From contig MNZY01000135.1 of NCBI GenBank assembly GCA_001873845.1, forward strand, positions 1 to 20,985: a stretch of DNA of 20,985 bases, in the 5' to 3' direction. How positions within the stretch are numbered: position 1 is the first letter of the stretch; each line of letters starts with the position of its first letter. The notes under the pieces are model-generated. The model was not told where the DNA came from, searched no databases, and saw nothing but the letters and a program-made list of their open reading frames with translations. The stretch comes from Candidatus Altarchaeum sp. CG2_30_32_3053. GTDB lineage: Archaea > Altiarchaeota > Altiarchaeia > Altiarchaeales > Altiarchaeaceae. Made by a program: the position numbers and the translations under genes. Below, piece after piece: positions 1-6,560 of the stretch.

Positions 1-21
1 GAAAATATAAATCAAAATAAA

Positions 22-234
22 ATGTACAAAAAAAGAGTAAATAATAATAAAAGAATAGATGATATTGGTCTGTTTTTATTTTCAATATTTTTGATTTCTA
101 TGATCGGAATGTTTTTAGCAGGAGATGTTGCTGCTTATACAACGAAATAGTATTCTCTGAATAAAACAGCAGATAAAGCGACCGCATGTGGAGGAGATAC
201 TGTTACTTATACTATTGGAATATCTATTATTTAA
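22..234 (+). pseudogene. Remnant of secreted DUF11-type surface protein
   Basis: From ATG at 22 the frame gives 42 residues: a basic start (MYKKR, KR), a hydrophobic stretch (GLFLFSIFLISMIGMFLAG) and a small-residue region (DVAAYTTK), which together look like a signal peptide. A TAG at 148-150 ends it. The same frame continues with YSLNKTADKATACGGDTVTY and then TIGISII, ending at TAA (232-234). The segment KTADKATACGGDTVTYTI resembles the opening strand of a DUF11 repeat, found in cell-surface proteins of archaea and bacteria. The natural reading is a long surface protein that lost its frame and body. Other genes here use TAG as a normal stop (leuC, prefoldin), so readthrough at the amber codon is unlikely. 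The rest of the protein is missing, and the riboflavin kinase gene converges from 291. Confidence 0.6.
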
Positions 235-290
235 AATTTATTTTATTAATTATCCTCCAGATAAATTAAGTTTTCATAAAAATTTAAATT

Positions 291-674
291 TCACACATAA
301 ATTTCTACCTCATCTCCATCCCTTAAATTTAACTCTTCCCTTAGACAGACATCCGAAATTATCTCAACAAACTCGTGTTTTCTAATTTTAGGAATAACTA
401 TCCACGCACCTGTCCAATATTTTTCCCTTATTCTGATTACACATTTAATAAATTTCACCGGCTTTAATCCGTCAAATCCTTTAATCTTTTTAAATTTTAA
501 ATTTTTTAATCCGTCAAAAATTTCTTTCCATGCATCACTGCCTTTATCGCACTTCAAATTTAATGTTCCCGGAAAGGGAGTGATATGCAAAAGTGACTTT
601 ATTTTTTCCTTATAAATTTCAATGTAGTATGCCCCTTCCCGCAATCCCTTTGTGACTATTCCTTTAAATTTCAT
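291..674 (-). CDS. ribK: CTP-dependent riboflavin kinase (archaeal, DUF120)
   Basis: This 127-residue protein matches the archaeal riboflavin kinase family (EC 2.7.1.161), which makes FMN from riboflavin using CTP instead of ATP. It is a single cradle-loop-barrel domain without the N-terminal HTH present in some homologues. Visible signatures are the GxGxxEGAYY-like start (residues 5-17), PFPGTLNLK (33-41), WIVIPK in the second half and LREELNLRDGDEVEI near the end, all in the expected order. The length is normal for a stand-alone enzyme of about 130 residues. Its ATG overlaps the end of the upstream gene by 11 bases, so it is probably translationally coupled as the last gene of a three-gene operon with two RNA-modification genes. 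Stop codon is TGA. Confidence 0.9.
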   Translation of the reverse strand: MKFKGIVTKGLREGAYYIEIYKEKIKSLLHITPFPGTLNLKCDKGSDAWKEIFDGLKNLKFKKIKGFDGLKPVKFIKCVIRIREKYWTGAWIVIPKIRKHEFVEIISDVCLREELNLRDGDEVEIYV

Positions 675-1158
675 CGTTAAATTTAGTAATCCGCTTTTTT
701 TTCGGAATCTGGTTTTTTATTCTGCCCTGACCGTAATTTCCAACCCCGATTACATTTTCATTCCACTTTATAATTATTTCTCCTTCCTCAATATTAGACA
801 CACAAACATTTTCCAGATCGCTTCCCCGAATATATTTTCTGACTTCATCATCGTTTATCTGTAATATATTTTTGTTCGCATACCTTCCGAACATCTGGGC
901 AAAATCTGTTGAAATTTTGAGCTTTGTACGGTTGTTTCGCACATCTTTAAAATACCTGCCTGCCCTCAATCCGATGCTTTTGATTCTCAGCCCGCCTAAA
1001 TTTTTACCTGCAACGCTCGCAGAGAATATGCTTATGCGTTCTCTGTCCGTATCAAAGTTATAGTCCGAAAAAATTTCCTTCCTGATTCCAAATCTTTCAA
1101 CCAAATAGTCCAAAAATACTCCTATAGGTTTATTTGACTTATTAGATTTATTGCCCAT
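664..1158 (-). CDS. NOL1/NOP2/Fmu-type PUA-like ribosome biogenesis protein
   Basis: The 164-residue product resembles the COG3270 family of small archaeal proteins, equivalent to the C-terminal PUA-like RNA-binding region of NOL1/NOP2/Sun rRNA methyltransferases. Recognisable parts are GLRAGRYFKDVRNNRTKLKI near the middle, the segment ILQINDDEVRKYIRGSDLE, and a closing VGNYGQGRIKNQIPKKKRI, typical of these PUA-like modules. It begins one base after the stop of the methyltransferase gene and overlaps ribK at its own 3' end, so the three are almost certainly co-transcribed. A likely role is to help the adjacent methyltransferase bind rRNA or tRNA. That is inferred from family and position; no catalytic motif is visible. 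The first 12 residues (NKSNKSNK) are low complexity and may not be conserved. Confidence 0.75.
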   Translation of the reverse strand: MGNKSNKSNKPIGVFLDYLVERFGIRKEIFSDYNFDTDRERISIFSASVAGKNLGGLRIKSIGLRAGRYFKDVRNNRTKLKISTDFAQMFGRYANKNILQINDDEVRKYIRGSDLENVCVSNIEEGEIIIKWNENVIGVGNYGQGRIKNQIPKKKRITKFNDEI

Positions 1159-1159
1159 T

Positions 1160-2098
1160 TTAAATTTTTCTCATTTTCGCGACAAAAAATCCCTCCGTAT
1201 CATTATCCTGCGGATATATCCTTGCACATTTTTTCATATCGCCGCCAAAATCATTTTCGTTCCATTCTGTAATTCCTTCCCGCGTTTTTAAATTTTTTAT
1301 ATAAATTTTTTCTGTCTCAACACCAAAATTTTTTACTGCATGAGCAACAATGGCTTCGTTTTCTTCCGGTGCAAGCGTGCAGGTTGAATACACCAGAATT
1401 CCATCCCTTCTCAGCATGTTTATAGCATTCCTTATTATTTTCTTTTGCTGGCCAGATATAAAATTTATTAAACGGACACTCCACCGAGACAGCACTTTCC
1501 AGTCTTTTCTTACTGTTCCATCACAGGAGCAGGGTGCATCCACTAAAATTTTATCAAACCGGTTGTATAGACCTTTGTCTGTCATGGGTCTTTCCAGGTT
1601 CATCCTTGTAACAACTGCATTCATAACTCCATACGATTCCAGATTAAAAAACAATGCCTTTATACGGCCATCAGAGGCATCATTTGCAACAATACATCCT
1701 TTGTTGTCCATAATCTGAGCCATCTGTGTTGTTTTACTTCCGGGCGCGGCACAGGTATCAAATACAAATTCGTCTCCATCGGTACTTAAATTTAAGGCAA
1801 TTGGCGGAATTAAACTCGCTGCTTCCTGAATATAAATTTCCCCGAAGAAATATTCAGGCATTTTGCCCGGGCCGGGATTATCAATAAAGTATGCATAATC
1901 ACAGAAAGGAACATTTTCCAGTTTATATCTTTCATTTAAATTTTCAATAAATTTGTCTGTATTTTTTACTTTCAGCGTGTTCAGACGTATACATTTCCTC
2001 AGCGGCTTTTTGCAGAAATCAAGAAAAATTTTATTATCATTACCAAGCAATCTGTAATATCTGTCCATGAATTCGGAAGGAATAATTATATCATGCAT
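1160..2098 (-). CDS. RNA (cytosine-5-)-methyltransferase, NOL1/NOP2/Sun family
   Basis: SAM-dependent RNA m5C methyltransferase of 312 residues. It carries the SAM-binding motif DTCAAPGSKTTQMAQ (about 114-128), NDAS (139-142), the motif IV cysteine region VDAPCSCDGTVRKDW (187-201) and motif VI STCTLAPEENEA (238-249), with the catalytic TC cysteine at about 240. Substrate (tRNA or rRNA position) cannot be told. An in-frame ATG 22 codons further upstream (2164) was not chosen: the extra residues run into a 52-bp intergenic hairpin repeat, homology-like sequence starts only at about MDRYYRLL, and an AT-rich TATA-like stretch (2115-2124) sits upstream of the chosen start. First gene of the operon with the PUA-like protein and ribK. 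The family often carries a fused C-terminal PUA-like domain; here it appears to be a separate gene. Confidence 0.88.
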   Translation of the reverse strand: MHDIIIPSEFMDRYYRLLGNDNKIFLDFCKKPLRKCIRLNTLKVKNTDKFIENLNERYKLENVPFCDYAYFIDNPGPGKMPEYFFGEIYIQEAASLIPPIALNLSTDGDEFVFDTCAAPGSKTTQMAQIMDNKGCIVANDASDGRIKALFFNLESYGVMNAVVTRMNLERPMTDKGLYNRFDKILVDAPCSCDGTVRKDWKVLSRWSVRLINFISGQQKKIIRNAINMLRRDGILVYSTCTLAPEENEAIVAHAVKNFGVETEKIYIKNLKTREGITEWNENDFGGDMKKCARIYPQDNDTEGFFVAKMRKI

Positions 2099-2138
2099 TT
2101 TAAAATCTGTGACTTTTAAATAAATGTGATTTGAAAAT

Positions 2139-2290
2139 ATACTAAAAATCTTTGAGATTTTCAATCTTTAAAAATATGTGGGATTTTAAAATACTAAAAA
2201 TCTTTGAGATTTTCAATCTTTAAAAATCTGAGGGATTTTAAAATACTAAAAATCTTTGAGATTTTCAATCTTTAAAAATTTATGAAATTT
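2139..2290. repeat. Tandem array of 52-bp hairpin repeat, three units
   Basis: Three near-identical units begin at 2139, 2191 and 2243, a 52-base period. Each contains ACTAAAAATCTTTGAGATTT followed by TCAATCTTTAAAAAT and a second, more variable arm (ATGTGGGATTTTAA, CTGAGGGATTTTAA, TTATGAAATTTT). The reverse complement has the same plan as the array at 15620-15927: palindromic arm, TTTTTAAAGATTGAAA core, palindromic arm, TTAGTATT. It lies upstream of the methyltransferase operon, on the side of the dGTPase 3' end. Confidence 0.8.
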
Positions 2291-2296
2291 TTGTAT

Positions 2297-2371
2297 TTGC
2301 TCAATATTGGGTAGTAATCCACTCTTATTTTATGAAGGTATAGGGTCAATTTACCAACACTTATTGAGCAA
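2297..2371. repeat. Short inverted-repeat unit
   Basis: TTGCTCAATA at 2297-2306 is repeated inverted as TATTGAGCAA at 2362-2371, with further partial pairing inside (TTGGGTA against TTACCAA). The 75-base unit could be a very small transposon relic or a hairpin at the 3' side of the dGTPase gene. No second copy is seen in the window. Confidence 0.4.
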
Positions 2372-2419
2372 GTTCGTTAAATGATTTAAATTTACTTTAC
2401 CAATTGAATGTCTTCTTGT

Positions 2420-3664
2420 TTATTGAATGTCTTCTTGTTTATTGAATGTCTTAACCCTTTTTGGCAATACAACCTCCTTAAATGTCTCTTCAAAATATCT
2501 GTCTGTCATTCCTGCAACATAGTCCCTGACAATTTCCGGCTCAGAAGTGCTTTTAATATATTCCTTATTTATTTCTTTCATTCCAACAAAGTGTTTATAA
2601 ATTTTAGAGTCATTATTTTCACGCTTTAAGTCATTTAAAAATTTCCCAAATAATGTTTTATACATTTCCTCAACCTTGCTTTTCTCTGTCAGCCGCTTAG
2701 TATTATTATAAATTTTCTCATAATTAAATTTCTGGTATTTTTTCAGGCACTCATAAATTTCCCCTGAATAAGAAATTTCGTCTTTATTATAGCTATTCTC
2801 AATTATGTCAATTATAAGATTGTTAACAATCTCATGGTTTTCCGTACCGATTTTTCCCCTGCATTGAGCAGATATTAAATTTAAATCGTTCCAGTTTATC
2901 AGTCCGATTCCAATTGCATCCTGAATATCCCTTCCAAGATAAGCAACAATATCTGCCATCCGGACAACACATCCTTCAAGCGTCATAGGCACATATTCCA
3001 TTTTGTCTTTTAAAATTTCCTTTATTTCCTCATCAAAAATTTCCCATTCCTTGTTCCTGTCCGGTTTCAGACATCTTTCAAATATTTCACCGTTATGGCA
3101 CAGAATTCCGTCAAGAACCTGCAAGGTTAAATTACAGTTTTCAATATCATCTAAAAATTTCACGCCTTCAACATTGTGTCCAAATCTTCCAATGCCGTGC
3201 TCTTTGCATAAGTCCGACAAAATTTTCTCCCCCAAATGGCCAAAGGGCGGATGTCCAATATCATGACCTATGGCAATTGCCTCAATTAAATCCTCATTCA
3301 GCTGTAAAGACCTTCCAATTGTGCGGGCGATTTTTGATACGAGCTGGACATGCAATACACGATGCGTTATGTGGTCGTTATCAACCAAAAAGAACACCTG
3401 TGTTTTGTCAATATATCTGCTGTATGCCTTTGAATGGATGATTCTGTCCGCATCCCTTGAAAATTTTGTCCGTATGTCTTCTGCAAATATTTGCCTTCTT
3501 CTTATTCCATCATTGTTTTTTGTTGCAAATTTTGAAAGTAAATTTTCCTTGTTTTCACGATATTTCATAATTGCATCATACAAATCAGGTCGTTCATCCT
3601 GCAGGACTCTTTTATATCTGGGTTGCATTTCTGTTTGCATTTCTGTTTGCATTTCTGTTTGCAT
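2420..3664 (-). CDS. HD-domain dNTP triphosphohydrolase (dGTPase-like)
   Basis: A 414-residue member of the dGTPase branch of the HD superfamily, enzymes that hydrolyse dGTP or other dNTPs to the nucleoside and triphosphate. Evidence: FSRDADRIIHSKAYSRYIDKTQVF (68-91), DHITHRVLHVQLVSKIART (97-115) supplying a metal-binding His, the HD motif GHDIGHPPFGH (133-143), HNVEG (163-167) and RMADIVAYLGRD (235-246) with the last metal-binding Asp. It may guard dNTP pools; the exact substrate is not readable. The N-terminus is unusual: a 12-base repeat gives MQTE three times plus a further MQ, offering four in-frame ATGs. The first was used because AT-rich TATA-like sequence (3691-3700) lies upstream. 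The C-terminus also runs into a short direct repeat (2404-2450). Divergent from the SemiSWEET gene. Confidence 0.85.
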   Translation of the reverse strand: MQTEMQTEMQTEMQPRYKRVLQDERPDLYDAIMKYRENKENLLSKFATKNNDGIRRRQIFAEDIRTKFSRDADRIIHSKAYSRYIDKTQVFFLVDNDHITHRVLHVQLVSKIARTIGRSLQLNEDLIEAIAIGHDIGHPPFGHLGEKILSDLCKEHGIGRFGHNVEGVKFLDDIENCNLTLQVLDGILCHNGEIFERCLKPDRNKEWEIFDEEIKEILKDKMEYVPMTLEGCVVRMADIVAYLGRDIQDAIGIGLINWNDLNLISAQCRGKIGTENHEIVNNLIIDIIENSYNKDEISYSGEIYECLKKYQKFNYEKIYNNTKRLTEKSKVEEMYKTLFGKFLNDLKRENNDSKIYKHFVGMKEINKEYIKSTSEPEIVRDYVAGMTDRYFEETFKEVVLPKRVKTFNKQEDIQ

Positions 3665-3672
3665 TTCTGTTT
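3625..3672. repeat. 12-bp tandem repeat at the start of the dGTPase gene
   Basis: GCATTTCTGTTT is repeated four times exactly (3625-3672), followed by degenerate copies (CTTCTGTTTGATTT). On the coding strand the unit is AAACAGAAATGC, so each copy brings an ATG in the same frame. Copy-number slippage would change the N-terminus by four residues without breaking the frame. Confidence 0.85.
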
Positions 3673-3723
3673 GATTTAAACTTCTGTTTGATTTAATAAT
3701 TGTTAAAAAATTAAAAAATTATA

Positions 3724-3837
3724 TAGTCGTTTTGACATCTTTTGATAATATTGTTTTTGTCCATATATTTATTCTTTAAATCATAATATGCAATGTTGTT
3801 GCTCAAAATAAATAATCAAAAGTTGAAATTTTCACTA
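3724..3837 (-). mobile_element. MITE family 1, copy A (114 bp)
   Basis: The reverse complement aligns over its whole length with the elements at 8897-9008 and 15675-15774, with a few substitutions and a 2-base insertion (ATATAT). The ends are TAGTC and CACTA flanked by TA (3722-3723 and 3838-3839). The whole element is an imperfect palindrome and has no open frame. It fills most of the divergent intergenic region between the dGTPase gene and the SemiSWEET gene. It is the most diverged of the three copies, so probably the oldest. Confidence 0.75.
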
Positions 3838-3841
3838 TAAA

Positions 3842-3849
3842 TTATAAAA
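3842..3849 (+). promoter_or_regulatory. TATA-like box for the SemiSWEET gene
   Basis: TTATAAAA is centred about 26.5 bases before the ATG at 3872, the spacing expected for a leaderless archaeal transcript. It lies 4 bases beyond the end of MITE copy A, in the sequence CTATAAATTATAAAA that includes the target-site TA. Confidence 0.35.
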
Positions 3850-3871
3850 ACAAAAATTGGATTTTATATCA

Positions 3872-4144
3872 ATGTTGGGAATAAGTGCGGGAATAATAAC
3901 TTTAAGCGGCTTCATTCCCCAAATTTATAAAGGATGGAGAGCAAAGCGACTGGATGGTTTGTCCTATTTAATGCTCGGATTTTTATGCACAGGTATGTTT
4001 TTATGGATAATTTACGGATTTTTCAGAAATGACATAGTTATAATTTTAGTAAATTTTACCGGGGTCTTACTCAACATAATATTGCTCCTAATGAAATTTC
4101 ATTACGGAAAAATTTCCAGGACTAAATTTCACCGGGGTCTGTAA
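3872..4144 (+). CDS. SemiSWEET/MtN3 PQ-loop sugar transporter
   Basis: About 90 residues forming one triple-helix bundle, the half-size form of SWEET transporters that works as a dimer to move sugars across the membrane. Helix 1 is MLGISAGIITLSGFIPQIYK with the PQ motif at FIPQ, followed by the basic loop KGWRAKRLDGLS. Helix 2 (LMLGFLCTGMFLWIIYGFF) contains the conserved LWxxYG. Helix 3 is IVIILVNFTGVLLNIILLLMK with the family's conserved Asn. An upstream in-frame TTG at 3857 would add MDFIS and cannot be excluded. The ATG was preferred because a TATA-like box stands about 26.5 bases before it. The last 23 bases overlap the end of the convergent leuC/hacA gene, giving a basic tail (KISRTKFHRGL). 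Confidence 0.82.
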   Translation: MLGISAGIITLSGFIPQIYKGWRAKRLDGLSYLMLGFLCTGMFLWIIYGFFRNDIVIILVNFTGVLLNIILLLMKFHYGKISRTKFHRGL

Positions 4145-5375
4145 TTCTTCCCATAATTGCACTTGCTGCAACAACAGCAGGATTTGCAAGGTATACTTCA
4201 CTGTCCTTCGCTCCCATCCTTCCTATAAAATTTCTGTTTGTTGAAGAAATACATCTTTCTTTGCTTGCCAAAACCCCCATATATCCGCCGAGACATGCTC
4301 CGCAGGAAGGTCCTGAAACGTATGCTCCTGCATTAATAAAAATTTCAAAAAGTCCTTCCTTCATTGCCTGTGTGTAAATTTCTGTTGATGCCGGAACAAT
4401 AATCATCCTGATATTATCCTTTACCTTCCTGTTTTTTAAAATTTTTGCAGCAATCCGCAAATCTTCAATCCTTCCGTTTGTGCAGCTTCCGAGATATGCC
4501 TGATCAATTGTAATATTGCTTAATTCTGAAGCCGGCTTGACATTTGAAGGTAAATGCGGCATCGCAACCATACAATTAATTTTGTTCGCATCATAAACAA
4601 AGGTCTCACAATAATCTGCATCTTCATCGGCATAGACTGCTTTATAATTTCCCCTGACTCTTTCATTTAAATATTTAAAGACATTTTCATCAGCTGGAAA
4701 AATTCCTGCCTTCCCGCCTGCCTCAATTGCCATGTTTGAAATTGTGATTCTGTCTGCGAGAGGTAAATTTTTGAATGTATCTCCGTAAAATTCCATCGTC
4801 TTATACAAAGCACCGTCAACGCCAATGTCTTTAATAATTGATAATATCACATCCTTGCCACCAACAAATTTTTTTAAATTTCCGCTTACAAGAAATTTTT
4901 GCGTTTCAGGAACCTTAAACCATAGTTTTCCTGTTGCCATAGCGCTCGCCGCTTCTGTAGAACCAATGCCTGTTGAAAAACATCCTAATGCCCCGTAAGT
5001 GCATGTATGTGAGTCCGCCCCGACAATTAATCTTCCAGGTGCAACAAATCCCTTTTCTATCATAATTTGATGACAGACGCCTCCTCTTCCAACTTCAAAA
5101 TAATTCTCAATTTTATATTTTTTTGCAAATTCCCTCATTGTTTTTGCCTGCTCAGCGCTGGCAGTATCCTTATTGGGAACATAATGATCTGGAATTAAAA
5201 CAATTTTTTCCTTTTTTGGAGCAACATCAAAATTTTCATAAGCTTTGAATGCGGGCAAGCCAGTGACATCGTTAACCATAACATAATCAACTTCTGCTTC
5301 AACTATCTCACCTGATTCAACATTCCTTCCCATGTGTAATGAGAAAATTTTTTCCGAAATTGTCTGAGTGGTCAT
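4122..5375 (-). CDS. leuC: 3-isopropylmalate dehydratase / homoaconitase large subunit
   Basis: A 417-residue aconitase-superfamily large subunit of the archaeal type. Three cysteines for the [4Fe-4S] cluster are visible: SCTNG (Cys298) and GPSCGAC (Cys358, Cys361). Other signatures are DHYVPNKD (63-70), GADSHTCTYGALG (119-131) and ITDPGEI at the end. The enzyme isomerises 2-isopropylmalate to 3-isopropylmalate for leucine synthesis. The near-identical homoaconitase (HacA), used for 2-oxoacid chain extension in methanogens, cannot be separated on the large subunit alone, because specificity is set mainly by the small subunit. No small subunit gene (leuD/hacB) is present in the window. The gene appears to stand alone; the ATG lies directly after an AT-only leader (5376-5400). 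Stop is TAG, inside the end of the convergent transporter gene. Confidence 0.9.
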   Translation of the reverse strand: MTTQTISEKIFSLHMGRNVESGEIVEAEVDYVMVNDVTGLPAFKAYENFDVAPKKEKIVLIPDHYVPNKDTASAEQAKTMREFAKKYKIENYFEVGRGGVCHQIMIEKGFVAPGRLIVGADSHTCTYGALGCFSTGIGSTEAASAMATGKLWFKVPETQKFLVSGNLKKFVGGKDVILSIIKDIGVDGALYKTMEFYGDTFKNLPLADRITISNMAIEAGGKAGIFPADENVFKYLNERVRGNYKAVYADEDADYCETFVYDANKINCMVAMPHLPSNVKPASELSNITIDQAYLGSCTNGRIEDLRIAAKILKNRKVKDNIRMIIVPASTEIYTQAMKEGLFEIFINAGAYVSGPSCGACLGGYMGVLASKERCISSTNRNFIGRMGAKDSEVYLANPAVVAASAIMGRITDPGEI

Positions 5376-5424
5376 TTATTATTTATTTTTTATTTTTTAT
5401 CTATTTTGCCTTTTCATTTATTTT

Positions 5425-5844
5425 TTATTTTACCTTAACAAACTCAATTATTCCTTCGTCTTGTTTAAATTTTATGTGAAAATTATCAAAAATCCCGCTT
5501 CTTCCAAGTAATGGCGGGACTTCTTCTATCAACGCCCAAGTCACTTTTAATTTAAATTCATAAGTTTAAATTTTGACATTGATTTCTTTGAATATCGTGG
5601 GAATCCATCTGCCGCTGACACCGTACAATTCTGTTATTTCATCTTTTACTATGTCAAACCAAGCAGTTTGCCGAATGAATGATAAAGGAAGCAAAGAAGC
5701 AAAGTAATATCTGCCCCAGAATCAATATACAGGTGATTCCTCAATCCATTCATCATTTTTTGTCTTGAATTCAACATCTGCAATAGGGCGATATATTGTC
5801 TCACCTCTTCTGCTCTCTTCTCTCTTGTATTTAAAAATTATCAT
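5425..5844 (-). pseudogene. Decayed retropepsin-like (clan AA) aspartic protease
   Basis: Conceptual translation of this apparently empty region gives MIIFKYKREESRRGETIYRP, then IADVEFKTKNDEWIEES, the active-site motif YIDSGADITLLPLSFI, ITELYGVSGRWIPTIFKEIN, and finally ALIEEVPPLLGRSGIFDNFHIKF. The DSGAD motif and the closing LLGRSGIFDNF are hallmarks of single-domain retroviral-like proteases of archaea and bacteria. Three lesions break it: a 1-base frameshift just before YIDSG, an 8-base tandem duplication (AGCAAAGA repeated at 5690-5705) just after the motif, and a TAA at 5566-5568, after which the same frame continues to a natural stop. About 140 codons, near the usual length. It starts 1 base after the DUF5678-like gene. 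Confidence 0.8.
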
Positions 5845-5845
5845 C

Positions 5846-6058
5846 TTATTCTATTCTGTTTTTCAATATTAACATCTCGCCGCCTGGAACTTTTGCGATT
5901 GATAAATTTTTATCAGGGTGTTCTTTTTTTGCCATATTATAAACTTCATCAGCATCTTTTCCGCTTGCAACCACTTTTTTGTTAGCAATTACTACCCACT
6001 TGTCTGCATATTCTTTTAAATCAGCTTTTACTTACCATTCGTAATTTTTTGATGCCAT
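5846..6058 (-). pseudogene. DUF5678-like small protein, broken by early stop
   Basis: From ATG at 6058 the frame reads MASKNYEW, then TAA (6032-6034), then continues in the same frame as VKADLKEYADKWVVIANKKV, VASGKDADEVYNMAKKEHPD and KNLSIAKVPGGEMLILKNRIE to a normal stop. The DLKEYADKWVVI and VVASGKDADEV segments match the pattern of the DUF5678 family (about 70-80 residues, unknown function). A Tyr codon (TAT or TAC) mutated to TAA would explain the interruption. The gene is followed after 1 base by the decayed aspartic protease and preceded 36 bases away by prefoldin. From recollection, DUF5678 and retropepsin-like genes are often neighbours in archaea, so the two probably worked as a pair; the function is not known. 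Confidence 0.72.
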
Positions 6059-6094
6059 TTTTAAATATAAATTTTTCCACCCCGTGATTTATTT

Positions 6095-6454
6095 CTAATT
6101 TCCTGCCTGAGCAGGTTGTGCCTGCTGTAAAAATGTTTGTAATTCTGTACCTAATTTTGTTATTCCTTCTTTCAGTTTTGCCTCTTGTCTTTCCATTGAC
6201 TTCAGCCGAACCTCTGCTATCTCTTTGTCTTCTTTCAGTTTTGCAATTGTTTCATCCTTCTTCGCTTCAACCATAATTCTTCCGACAATAGCATAAATTT
6301 TTCCTTCATCATAATTTTCTATCTTTTTTAATGCCTCCTCACTCTCACTTATCTTTACCTTTAATTGCTGTTCCTGAATCATAAAATACTGCAAACTTTC
6401 CTGCATCTGCTGATACTGCATTATTTTATTCCTGACTTCATCCTGCATTTCCAT
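6095..6454 (-). CDS. pfdB: Prefoldin subunit beta
   Basis: A 119-residue, strongly coiled-coil protein of the beta-type prefoldin family, the four-copy subunit of the archaeal alpha2-beta4 co-chaperone that holds unfolded proteins for the thermosome. N-terminal helix: KIMQYQQMQESLQYFMIQEQ. Middle segment: IYAIVGRIMVEAKKDETIAK, the linker typical of beta subunits (VGxxxV...K). C-terminal helix: RLKSMERQEAKLKEGITKLG, with a short Gln/Ala tail (QQAQPAQAGN). Length and layout match the family. A TATA-like box sits about 25 bases before the ATG. The usual neighbours of archaeal pfdB (rpl37ae, rpb12, pcc1) are absent. Stop is TAG. Confidence 0.88.
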   Translation of the reverse strand: MEMQDEVRNKIMQYQQMQESLQYFMIQEQQLKVKISESEEALKKIENYDEGKIYAIVGRIMVEAKKDETIAKLKEDKEIAEVRLKSMERQEAKLKEGITKLGTELQTFLQQAQPAQAGN

Positions 6455-6474
6455 CTTAAATTTTAAAATTTAAA

Positions 6475-6483
6475 TTTATATTT
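6475..6483 (-). promoter_or_regulatory. TATA-like box for pfdB
   Basis: On the minus strand the sequence AAATATAAA is centred about 25 bases before the ATG at 6454. This fits a leaderless archaeal promoter, although the whole stretch is AT-rich. Confidence 0.35.
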
Positions 6484-6560
6484 TAGTGTGTTTTGTATAG
6501 AATTTTTTTAGTTCGTTTTGTATAAATTTTTTACATCTGTCGCAAAGTTTTTTGTCATCT

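Noticed and set aside
4122..5375. Assignment as homoaconitase only
   Set aside because: Large-subunit motifs do not separate HacA from LeuC; the specificity loop is in the small subunit, which is not in the window.
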